DNA of 7,641 nt from contig DAOVQG010000231.1 in the NCBI GenBank assembly GCA_030628805.1, positions 1-7,641 on the forward strand, read 5' to 3'. This document shows positions 1 to 5,916 of the stretch, piece by piece; the stretch's first letter is position 1, and each line of letters begins with the position of its first letter. The notes beneath the pieces were generated by a model. That model was not told where the DNA came from. It saw only the letters and a program-made list of their open reading frames with translations, and searched no databases. The DNA comes from JAGMDK01 sp023128695. GTDB lineage: Bacteria > Planctomycetota > Phycisphaerae > UBA1845 > Fen-1342. The position numbers were made by a program, and so were the translations under genes.

Positions 1-9
1 AGGAGCACC

Positions 10-72
10 AGCCCCAGCGGGGCGACAGAAGCGGTCCGGACAACCGGCGTTTTCTTTCGCCCCGCTGGGGCT
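10..72. repeat. Long inverted repeat: 16-bp perfect arms with a 31-nt spacer
   Basis: The arms AGCCCCAGCGGGGCGA (10-25) and TCGCCCCGCTGGGGCT (57-72) are exact reverse complements separated by 31 nt. The sequence could form a very stable cruciform or RNA hairpin. There is no U tract after it, so it is not a textbook terminator. It lies in non-coding DNA left of the glutamine synthetase gene. I associate this type of 'GCCCCAGCGGGGC' palindrome with dispersed intergenic repeats of Planctomycetota-like genomes; that is recollection, not something shown by this window, which holds only one copy. Confidence 0.75.
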
Positions 73-93
73 CACGTCCCGGTACCAACGCTC

Positions 94-138
94 CCGGGGG
101 CTGACGCCCCCGGCTAACAACTTCCGCCCTTCCAGGGC
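94..138. repeat. Two short GC-rich hairpins in tandem
   Basis: The first hairpin has arms CCGGGGGC (94-101) and GCCCCCGG (106-113) around a TGAC loop. The second, 12 nt further on, has arms GCCCT (126-130) and AGGGC (134-138) around TCC. Together with the 10-72 palindrome they form a cluster of three different hairpins in under 130 bp, all outside genes. They look like members of dispersed palindromic repeat families. Whether they act as transcription terminators for a gene off the left edge cannot be judged. Confidence 0.6.
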
Positions 139-309
139 TATTATCCGCAACGGGTCACACCGGCAATTCATCCACAAATCCAACCCCGCCAAAACTGTCA
201 CGCACCCATGCCGGTGCAAGGGACCGTCTTTACCGCCGTTATTACTTCTTTTTTCCCAATTCTCTGTGCTCTCCGCGTGCTCCGCGGCGATAATAACCGG
301 TGTACAGCA
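139..309. other. Gene-free leader left of glutamine synthetase, with a low-complexity repeat
   Basis: No credible coding region is seen here; the open frames are short and cross repeats. The segment at about 243-291 read on the - strand gives a purine-rich string (CCGCGGAGCACGCGGAGAG, then CACAGAGAA and GGGAAAAAAGAAG). It resembles a degenerate 'CGCGGAG/CACAGAG' repeat that I have seen dispersed through many environmental bacterial genomes. A GATAAT at 289-294 could serve as a -10 box on the + strand, but no acceptable -35 box precedes it, so I do not call a promoter. Near matches to DnaA boxes at 141-149 and 168-176 are too weak to call. Confidence 0.5.
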
Positions 310-338
310 GACCACCGGCAAGATGCCGGTGCCACACA
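310..338 (-). repeat. Single inverted copy of the CACCGGC hairpin repeat
   Basis: Read on the - strand this segment is TGTGTGGCACCGGCATCTTG followed by CCGGTGGTC. That matches the first half of the tandem units at 2537-2802, including the GGTC seen only in unit 1. The hairpin arms are CACCGGCA and TGCCGGTG with a 3-nt loop. It lies 24 bp before the glutamine synthetase start and is oriented opposite to the array downstream of that gene. Only the first half of the 56-bp unit is present; the second hairpin (CGGCCGG...CCGGCCG) is absent. Confidence 0.8.
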
Positions 339-348
339 TCGAAAGTCA

Positions 349-353
349 AAGGA
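349..353 (+). promoter_or_regulatory. Ribosome binding site of glutamine synthetase
   Basis: AAGGA lies 8 nt before the ATG at 362, normal Shine-Dalgarno spacing. This favours 362 over the in-frame GTG at 266. The frame between 266 and 361 would encode the hairpin repeat rather than a conserved protein N-terminus. Confidence 0.65.
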
Positions 354-361
354 ATAGCCGG

Positions 362-2527
362 ATGAACCAAAACGACGATGCGAGGATATTGTCAGAAGTG
401 TTCGGAACATTGACGTTCGCGGGCGAAGCACTGCGGCGGCATCTGCCGGGCGACGTGTACGAAATGCTCCAGCAGACGTTGCAGCGCGGCGTGCCGCCCG
501 ATCCCTGGATCGCCAGCACGGTCGCCACGGCGATGAAGGCCTGGGCGCTCGAGCACGGGGCCACGCACTACACCCACTGGTTTCAGCCCCTGACCGGCTC
601 CACCGCCGAGAAGCATGACGCTTTCTTGTCGCCGAGTGAGAACGGTGCGATCGAGGTCTTCTCCGCGGACCAATTGACGCAGGGCGAGCCCGACGCCAGC
701 TCGTTCCCCTCCGGCGGGATTCGCGAGACGTTCGAGGCCCGCGGGTACACGGCCTGGGACGCGACCAGCCCGGCTTTCATCTTCAAGACGCCGGATAGTG
801 CCACGCTGTGCGTCCCGACCGCGTTCGTCTCCTGGACCGGCGAGGCGCTCGATAAAAAGACGCCGCTGCTGCGCTCGATCCAATCTGTCAGCGAGCAGGC
901 GCGGCGAATTTTGCGAATCTTTGGGACGGACGAGGGCGTATCACAGGTCATCACCACGCTGGGGTGTGAGCAGGAATATTTCCTGATTGAGCGGGATTTT
1001 TATGATCGCCGTGAGGACCTGCGCCTGTGCGGTCGAACACTAATCGGGGCCGCGGCGCCGAAGGGCCACCAGTTGGATGATCATTACTTCGGCGCGATCC
1101 CGGAACGCGTGATGGCATTCATGACCGAGGTCGAGCGGCGGCTCTACGAGCTGGGCGTCCCAATCAAAACGCGGCACAACGAGGTCGCGCCCGGGCAGTA
1201 CGAGATCGCCCCGGTGTTCGAGAATGCCAACGTCGCCACCGACCATCAAATGCTGACGATGCAAATCCTCCGCACCGTCGCCGAGCACCACGGGTTCGTC
1301 TGTTTGCTGCATGAGAAGCCTTTCGCCGGCGTGAACGGCTCCGGCAAGCACAACAACTGGTCGCTCTCGACCGACACCGGGGTCAACCTGCTCGACCCAC
1401 GCGACGAGGCCCACACGAACATGCAGTTCCTCGTTTTCCTGACGGCGGTGATCCGGGCGGTTGACTTGCACGCCGACCTGCTGCGGGCCTCGATCGCCAC
1501 GGCCGGCAACGATCACCGGCTGGGTGCCAATGAAGCTCCGCCGGCAATCATCTCGGTGTACCTCGGCGACATGTTGAGCGATATCCTTGACCAGCTTGAA
1601 CGTGGGCAGGCCCGCTCGACCAAGAAGGGTGGCCAACTCAATCTCGGGGCCCTGACGCTCCCACAGATTCCACGCCACAGCGGCGACCGTAACCGCACCA
1701 GCCCGTTCGCCTTCACCGGCAACAGGTTCGAGTTCCGTGCTGCGGGATCGAGCGCGTCGATCGCCTGGCCCAACACCGTCCTGAACACCATCGTGGCCGA
1801 GTCCTTTGATTACCTGGCCAGCGAGCTGGAAAAGACTGCCGGCAAGAATCCCTCGCCCGCCAGGCTCGAAACCGCAGTGAAGGCCCTGCTGAAGAAGGTC
1901 GTCAAGCAGCATCGCCGCATCGTCTTCGACGGCGATAATTACAGTGAAGAGTGGCAGCGTGAAGCCCAGCGGCGCGGCCTGCCGATTCTTAGCACCGCCG
2001 CCGACGCACTCCCGGTGCTCAAAACGAGGAAATCACAAGCGCTCTTCAAGCGTTACGGCGTCCTTAACAAACGCGAGTTGGAGGCCCGTGCCGAAGTATA
2101 CCTGGAGAAATACAACACCATCATCGGGATTGAGGCCCGCACGCTGGTCTCGATGCTCAAACGCGAGGTTCTGCCGGCGGCGGTGCGGTTCCAGACCGAA
2201 CTGGCCGGCGCCGTAACCGCGACCGAAGGCGCGGGCCTCGACAACGCCGACACACGCACGCAGCTCGAGTACCTGCTCGAACTCTCGGCGGCGTTGCGCA
2301 AAGCGATCCACGCCGTCGAAATGGTCGAATGTAGCGACCGGGCCCTGTCCCGGTCGGCGGCGGAAGCCCAGGAGTTAGCCGATCCCGAAAAGCAAGCCCG
2401 CCACGTCCGCGACAAGCTCCTGCCGGCGATGGAGAAAGCCCGCGGCATCGCCGACACGCTCGAACAGCTCATCCCGGATGATCTGTGGCCGCTGCCGCGC
2501 TATTCGGAGATGCTGTTCGTCAAGTAG
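362..2527 (+). CDS. glnN: Glutamine synthetase, type III
   Basis: Cytosolic enzyme that makes glutamine from glutamate, ammonium and ATP, the entry point of ammonium assimilation. With the ATG at 362 the protein has 721 residues, the usual GSIII size (GSI and GSII are much shorter). Motifs in order: the GSIII-type N-terminal part with HWFQPLTG (72-79) and EPDASSFPSGG (109-119); the metal-binding CEQEYF (202-207), with Glu203 and Glu205; HNEVAPGQYE (272-281); the ATP-binding signature KPFAGVNGSGKHNNWS (319-334), which fits the glutamine synthetase pattern; NDHRLGANEAPP (383-394); and the arginine-rich active-site stretch GDRNRTSPF...GNRFEFR (441-459). A C-terminal alpha-helical region of about 200 residues follows, as in other GSIII. 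No frameshift or missing key residue was seen. The in-frame GTG at 266 is rejected because the extension is repeat-encoded. The gene stands alone and faces gyrB. I see no GlnR/NtrC-type operator. The family is certain; the symbol glnN is the usual name for GSIII. Confidence 0.96.
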   Translation: MNQNDDARILSEVFGTLTFAGEALRRHLPGDVYEMLQQTLQRGVPPDPWIASTVATAMKAWALEHGATHYTHWFQPLTGSTAEKHDAFLSPSENGAIEVFSADQLTQGEPDASSFPSGGIRETFEARGYTAWDATSPAFIFKTPDSATLCVPTAFVSWTGEALDKKTPLLRSIQSVSEQARRILRIFGTDEGVSQVITTLGCEQEYFLIERDFYDRREDLRLCGRTLIGAAAPKGHQLDDHYFGAIPERVMAFMTEVERRLYELGVPIKTRHNEVAPGQYEIAPVFENANVATDHQMLTMQILRTVAEHHGFVCLLHEKPFAGVNGSGKHNNWSLSTDTGVNLLDPRDEAHTNMQFLVFLTAVIRAVDLHADLLRASIATAGNDHRLGANEAPPAIISVYLGDMLSDILDQLERGQARSTKKGGQLNLGALTLPQIPRHSGDRNRTSPFAFTGNRFEFRAAGSSASIAWPNTVLNTIVAESFDYLASELEKTAGKNPSPARLETAVKALLKKVVKQHRRIVFDGDNYSEEWQREAQRRGLPILSTAADALPVLKTRKSQALFKRYGVLNKRELEARAEVYLEKYNTIIGIEARTLVSMLKREVLPAAVRFQTELAGAVTATEGAGLDNADTRTQLEYLLELSAALRKAIHAVEMVECSDRALSRSAAEAQELADPEKQARHVRDKLLPAMEKARGIADTLEQLIPDDLWPLPRYSEMLFVK

Positions 2528-2536
2528 GCCGAGTGT

Positions 2537-2802
2537 GTGTGGCACCGGCATCTTGCCGGTGGTCGACCGGTACGGGGCCCGGCCGCTAGATTGTGTGGCA
2601 CCGGCATCTTGCCGGTGTTCGGCCGGTACGGGGCCCGGCCGCTACATTGTGTGGCACCGGCATCTTGCCGGTGTTCGGCCGGTACGGGGCCCGGCCGCTA
2701 CATTGTGTGGCACCGGCTTCCAGCCGGTGGGACGGCCGGTACGGGGCCCGGCCGCTACATTGTGTGGCACCGGCTTCCAGCCGGTGGTTCGGCCGCTACA
2801 TT
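2537..2802. repeat. Tandem array of a 56/57-bp double-hairpin unit, 4.7 copies
   Basis: Units start at 2537, 2593, 2649, 2705 and 2762 (spacing 56, 56, 56 and 57). Each begins GTGTGGCACCGG and, except unit 1 (CTAGATT), ends GGCCGCTACATT. Half one is a hairpin with 8-bp arms CACCGGC(A/T)...(T/A)GCCGGTG and a 3-nt loop. Half two is a hairpin with CGGCCGG and CCGGCCG arms. Units 2 and 3 are identical over 112 bp. Unit 1 is diverged (CGACCGG arm, CTAGATT end). Units 4 and 5 carry the second loop type. Unit 5 is 41 bp, having lost half two's hairpin. The array fills nearly the whole gap between the convergent glutamine synthetase and gyrB stops, so it could act as a two-way transcription barrier, but there is no U tract. 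Because 56 is not a multiple of 3, open frames cross it in all three + phases; none is likely to be a gene. Confidence 0.95.
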
Positions 2803-2819
2803 CGTTTGCAGAGTATTCT

Positions 2820-5246
2820 TCAAATATCCAGATTCTTGACGTGGATGGCGTTCTGCTCGATGAACTCACGCCGGGATTCGACGTTCTCGCCCATTAGGAT
2901 GCTGAAGATGCGGTCGGCCTCGACGGCGTCGATGTCGGTCTGCTCGGGATCGTCCTCGGTTTCGCCCACGATCACTTTCCGCAGGACGCGGTTCTCCGGG
3001 TTCATCGTGGTTTCCCAGAGCTCATCCTTGTTCATCTCGCCGAGGCCTTTGAAACGCTTGAGATCCCAGCCGCGGGCGCCGAGGCCGCGGACGCCGGCCG
3101 GCAGGGCGGCCAGATTGTCCAGTTCGGTGGCGTCGCCCTGGCTGGTGACGAGGACAAAAACCGCGGGTGACAGGTCGCCGGTGATTTGTTCCTCGCGACG
3201 CAGGAAGAGGTCTTCGACCTCACAGCCGAAGTCGATTAAGCGGGCGAAGCAACGCTGGAGATGCTGGGCCTCGCTAAGCTCGTTCTTCACGACGGACAAC
3301 CCCTTCGTCGTCACCTCACGCTGATAGGCGGCGAACTCCGCTTCATCGTAGAAGAAGCTCTCTTCCGCACCACATAATGCACGGATGACAGGTAATCTCC
3401 CGTTCGCGTCACGCCGCTCGACGAAGGAGCGGAAGAGAATCCCCCGACGGGCCAGAATCTTGGCGTGGTGCTCGATCTCCTCGACGAGTTGAAGCAGATC
3501 TTCCAGCTCGCGGCCGGCCAACGTGCGCACGCCGGCGTTGGGGCGTCGAAGCTCCAGCGAGGTGCGCCCTAACCCGAGAGCAGTCAGCCGCTCATTGAGG
3601 GCGTCGTCATCAACGAGATAAGCGCGCTGCTTGCCCTTGGCGAGCTGATATAACGGCGGCTGCGCGATGAAGACCACGCCATTGTCGATCAAGGGCCGCA
3701 GGTGCCGGAAGAAGAACGTCAGCAGCAGGGTGCGAATGTGCGAGCCGTCCACGTCGGCGTCGGTCATTAAAATAACGCGGCCGTAGCGGAGCTTCGAGAG
3801 GTCGAAGTCCTCTTCGCCGATGCCCGTCCCGAGGGCCTTGATGATCTCCAGAATCTCTTCGTGGCTGAGGATCTTGTGCAGCCGGGCTTTCTCGACGTTG
3901 AGGATTTTGCCGCGGATGGGCAGGATCGCCTGTGTCATGGCATCACGGTAGCCCTTGGCCGAGCCGGCGGCCGAATCGCCCTCAACAATGAATAACTCCG
4001 TGGAAGCGACGTCGCGGCTGGAGCAATCGACCAGCTTGCGCGACAGGCCGCTGCCCGACAGGGCGCTCTTGCGAGCCGTCTCACGGGCCTTGCGGGCCGC
4101 CTCACGGGCCAGGGCCGCCTGCACAGCCTTGCCGACGATCCGTTTGGCGTCCGGCGGATGCTCCTCCAGAAAGCTGCCGAGCATGTCGTTGACAGACGTT
4201 TCCACGAATGTGCCGACCTCGCTGTTGCCAAGCTTGGTCTTGGTCTGTCCCTCGAACTGCGGCTCCGGCACCTTGACCGACATGATCGCGGTTAGGCCCT
4301 CGCGGATATCCTCGCCCTGCGGCGTCGGGTCATTGCTCCGCATGAGATTGCTCTTGCGAGCGTAGAAGTTCATGGTCCTGGTCAGGGCCGTGCGGAAGCC
4401 GGAGAGGTGCGTGCCACCCTCGACCGTATTGATGTTGTTGACGAAGGAGAGGATGGTCTCCTTGTAAGCGTCAGTGTACTGGAGCGCTACCTCCAGGATC
4501 AGACGCTGCTCGGTGTCCTCCTGTGTGAAATACACCGGCGGGGCGTGCAGCGGGGCTTTGCCCTTATTCAGGTGCTCCACGAACTCGCGGATACCGTTTT
4601 CAAAGCGAAACGTCTCAGACGCCCCGGTCCGCTCATCCGTAATCAAGATCGTCAGACCTGAGTTGAGGTACGCCAGCTCGCGCAGTCGGTTGGCGAGCGT
4701 GTCATAGTGGAAATCCAACTCGCGAAATATCTCGACGTCGGGCTTGAAATGAATCAGCGTGCCAGTTGCCTCGGCCTCACCGACGGCTTCGAGCGGGTGG
4801 GTGGTCTTGCCGCGCTCGAAGCTCATGGACCAGGTCTTACCCTCGCGCCGCGTCTGGGCTCGCAGCCATTCGGACAGCGCGTTGACCACGCTCACGCCGA
4901 CGCCGTGCAGACCGCCGGAGACTTTGTATGAATCGTGGTCGAATTTCGCACCGGCCCCGAGCTTGGTAAGACAAAGCTCGAGGGCGGACATGCCGTATTC
5001 TTCCTTGATGCCGATGGGGAAGCCGCGGCCGTCGTCCTCAATACTAGCGCTGCCGTCGTCGTGGATAATGACGTTGATGTTCCGGCAGACACCGGCCATG
5101 GCCTCATCGATGGAGTTGTCGACGACTTCATAGATGAGGTGGTGCAGGCCGCGCAGGCCGGTATCGCCGATGTACATGCTGGGCCGTTTGCGCACATGCT
5201 CCGTGCCCTCCAGCACCTGCACCTTGCTCGCGTCATAGCCTGACAC
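2820..5246 (-). CDS. gyrB: DNA gyrase subunit B
   Basis: ATPase subunit of gyrase, which with GyrA (not in the window) forms the A2B2 enzyme that introduces negative supercoils ahead of replication forks. The protein has 808 residues. The GHKL ATPase domain shows EVVDNSIDEA (40-49; Glu40 is the general base and Asn44 the magnesium ligand), DDGRG (71-75) and GGLHGVGVSVVNALS (111-125). The transducer domain has the QTK loop at 334-336. The TOPRIM domain has EGDSA (422-426) and DADVDG (496-501). PLYQL follows at 531-535, then an insert of roughly 180 residues (about 545-725), then RFKGLGEMN (731-739) and the usual end at NLDI. The length is like E. coli GyrB rather than the short Gram-positive form, because of the insert. 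EGDSAAG replaces the E. coli EGDSAGG. The start is GTG, preceded by GGAG 9 nt upstream; the N-terminus MSGYDASKVQVLEG fits the family. It lies downstream of dciA, likely in the same operon, and its stop is 17 bp from the repeat array. Identification is certain. Confidence 0.98.
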   Translation of the reverse strand: MSGYDASKVQVLEGTEHVRKRPSMYIGDTGLRGLHHLIYEVVDNSIDEAMAGVCRNINVIIHDDGSASIEDDGRGFPIGIKEEYGMSALELCLTKLGAGAKFDHDSYKVSGGLHGVGVSVVNALSEWLRAQTRREGKTWSMSFERGKTTHPLEAVGEAEATGTLIHFKPDVEIFRELDFHYDTLANRLRELAYLNSGLTILITDERTGASETFRFENGIREFVEHLNKGKAPLHAPPVYFTQEDTEQRLILEVALQYTDAYKETILSFVNNINTVEGGTHLSGFRTALTRTMNFYARKSNLMRSNDPTPQGEDIREGLTAIMSVKVPEPQFEGQTKTKLGNSEVGTFVETSVNDMLGSFLEEHPPDAKRIVGKAVQAALAREAARKARETARKSALSGSGLSRKLVDCSSRDVASTELFIVEGDSAAGSAKGYRDAMTQAILPIRGKILNVEKARLHKILSHEEILEIIKALGTGIGEEDFDLSKLRYGRVILMTDADVDGSHIRTLLLTFFFRHLRPLIDNGVVFIAQPPLYQLAKGKQRAYLVDDDALNERLTALGLGRTSLELRRPNAGVRTLAGRELEDLLQLVEEIEHHAKILARRGILFRSFVERRDANGRLPVIRALCGAEESFFYDEAEFAAYQREVTTKGLSVVKNELSEAQHLQRCFARLIDFGCEVEDLFLRREEQITGDLSPAVFVLVTSQGDATELDNLAALPAGVRGLGARGWDLKRFKGLGEMNKDELWETTMNPENRVLRKVIVGETEDDPEQTDIDAVEADRIFSILMGENVESRREFIEQNAIHVKNLDI

Positions 5247-5255
5247 CGGCTGCTA

Positions 5256-5259
5256 CTCC
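5256..5259 (-). promoter_or_regulatory. Ribosome binding site of gyrB (GTG start)
   Basis: GGAG on the - strand lies 9 nt before the GTG at 5246. No ATG that would preserve the conserved N-terminus is available, so this site supports the GTG start. Confidence 0.55.
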
Positions 5260-5354
5260 GCCACCCTGATACACTGCCCCTCAGTTACTCCATCCCACCC
5301 GTTACATTGTCGCCCCGCCTATCACTCCGCCGCAAAAGTCCATGCCGATTTGCA

Positions 5355-5444
5355 AATGTAGCGGCCGGGCTCTGTCCCGGCCGTAGAACGCGGGAAAAAC
5401 GCTCTTCTACAACGACGTCCGGGACGGAGCCCGGACGCTACATT
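5355..5444. repeat. 90-bp inverted pair of hairpin repeats between dciA and gyrB
   Basis: The ends are AATGTAGCG (5355-5363) and CGCTACATT (5436-5444), perfect 9-bp inverted repeats. Each half holds a hairpin with 8-bp arms and a 6-nt loop: CGGCCGGG/CCCGGCCG on the left (5362-5369, 5376-5383) and CGTCCGGG/CCCGGACG on the right (5416-5423, 5430-5437). Over the outer 29 bp the two halves differ at three positions; two of these are the paired G-C to T-A change that keeps the stem. Inside are short arms GTAGAA and TTCTAC around a spacer. The family matches half two of the units at 2537-2802. The arrangement resembles the paired REP elements (BIMEs) of enterobacteria in form only. The last two bases complete the dciA stop codon TAA. 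The remaining gap, 5247-5354, shows nothing else I can name. Confidence 0.9.
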
Positions 5445-5886
5445 ACTTCTGCGGCGGACTGCTATCCGCCACACCGTCGTCTTGCGTATCAGACTGCCCG
5501 GCGACCACGAACCGCATCTGTCTCACGCCGGGGGCAAGCTTGCTGAGTTGCCGCTCAAGTGTGGCTTTCTTCCGGCGTAACTCGTAACAGAGGGGCGAAC
5601 CGCTGACCAAAATTACCGCCATATCCCCGGCTTTACCGGCGATTCCGTCTACCCGTGCCTCCTGGAGCCACTCCGGCTGGGCCACTTGTTCCCAGGCCTT
5701 TGTCGCGGCTTGCTGCCGCCGCAAGCGTTTGGCCGCCTGGCCGACGACCGCATCTAATGGCGAGCGGATGTTCCGGCCGCGTTTCAGCCAGAGCCGCGCT
5801 CGTGGGGAGAGCTCGCCGAGTGAAAGCGGTCCCCGCGGCCGGCGATTTTCTAGCAGCAGGCGGTACTGCTCCGCTTCATCCTTCAT
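5443..5886 (-). CDS. dciA: DUF721 / DciA-family protein (probable replicative helicase loader)
   Basis: DUF721 proteins (DciA) bind the replicative helicase DnaB and help load it in bacteria that lack DnaC or DnaI. The 147-residue product shows the family pattern: a basic N-terminal stretch, then from about residue 48 a domain with AWEQV (64-68), a strand-turn-helix segment VILVSGSPLCYELRRKKATL (91-110) and a final strand VRQMRFVVA (121-129). A short acidic, proline-containing tail (130-147) is likely disordered. Its place between dnaN and gyrB is a common location of this family and strengthens the call. It starts 30 bp after the dnaN stop, so the two are probably one transcript. A purine-rich AGAGAGG lies close before the ATG. 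The stop codon TAA is completed by the end of the 5355-5444 palindrome. Sequence conservation in this family is low, so the identification rests on pattern plus context. Confidence 0.85.
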   Translation of the reverse strand: MKDEAEQYRLLLENRRPRGPLSLGELSPRARLWLKRGRNIRSPLDAVVGQAAKRLRRQQAATKAWEQVAQPEWLQEARVDGIAGKAGDMAVILVSGSPLCYELRRKKATLERQLSKLAPGVRQMRFVVAGQSDTQDDGVADSSPPQK

Positions 5887-5916
5887 CGGCCTCTCTACCA
5901 GGTGACGGCTAAAGGT

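Noticed and set aside
141..176. Two near matches to the DnaA box (TTATCCGCA at 141-149, TCATCCACA at 168-176)
   Set aside because: Each has one mismatch, there are only two, they sit next to palindromic repeats and lie about 6.9 kb from the dnaN upstream region; no AT-rich unwinding region is present. Not enough for an origin.
205..222. Possible degenerate copy of the CACCGGCAT hairpin (GCACCCATGCCGGTGC)
   Set aside because: Only a short part matches and the second arm is incomplete; could be chance.
266..361. Upstream GTG start for glutamine synthetase, adding 32 residues
   Set aside because: The extension runs through the low-complexity and hairpin repeats, whereas the ATG at 362 has a well-spaced AAGGA and a plausible family N-terminus.
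2537..2802. CRISPR array
   Set aside because: The units are directly tandem with no unique spacers, and there are no cas genes.
2528..2819. Classical Rho-independent terminator for glutamine synthetase or gyrB
   Set aside because: Strong hairpins exist but none is followed by a run of T on either strand.
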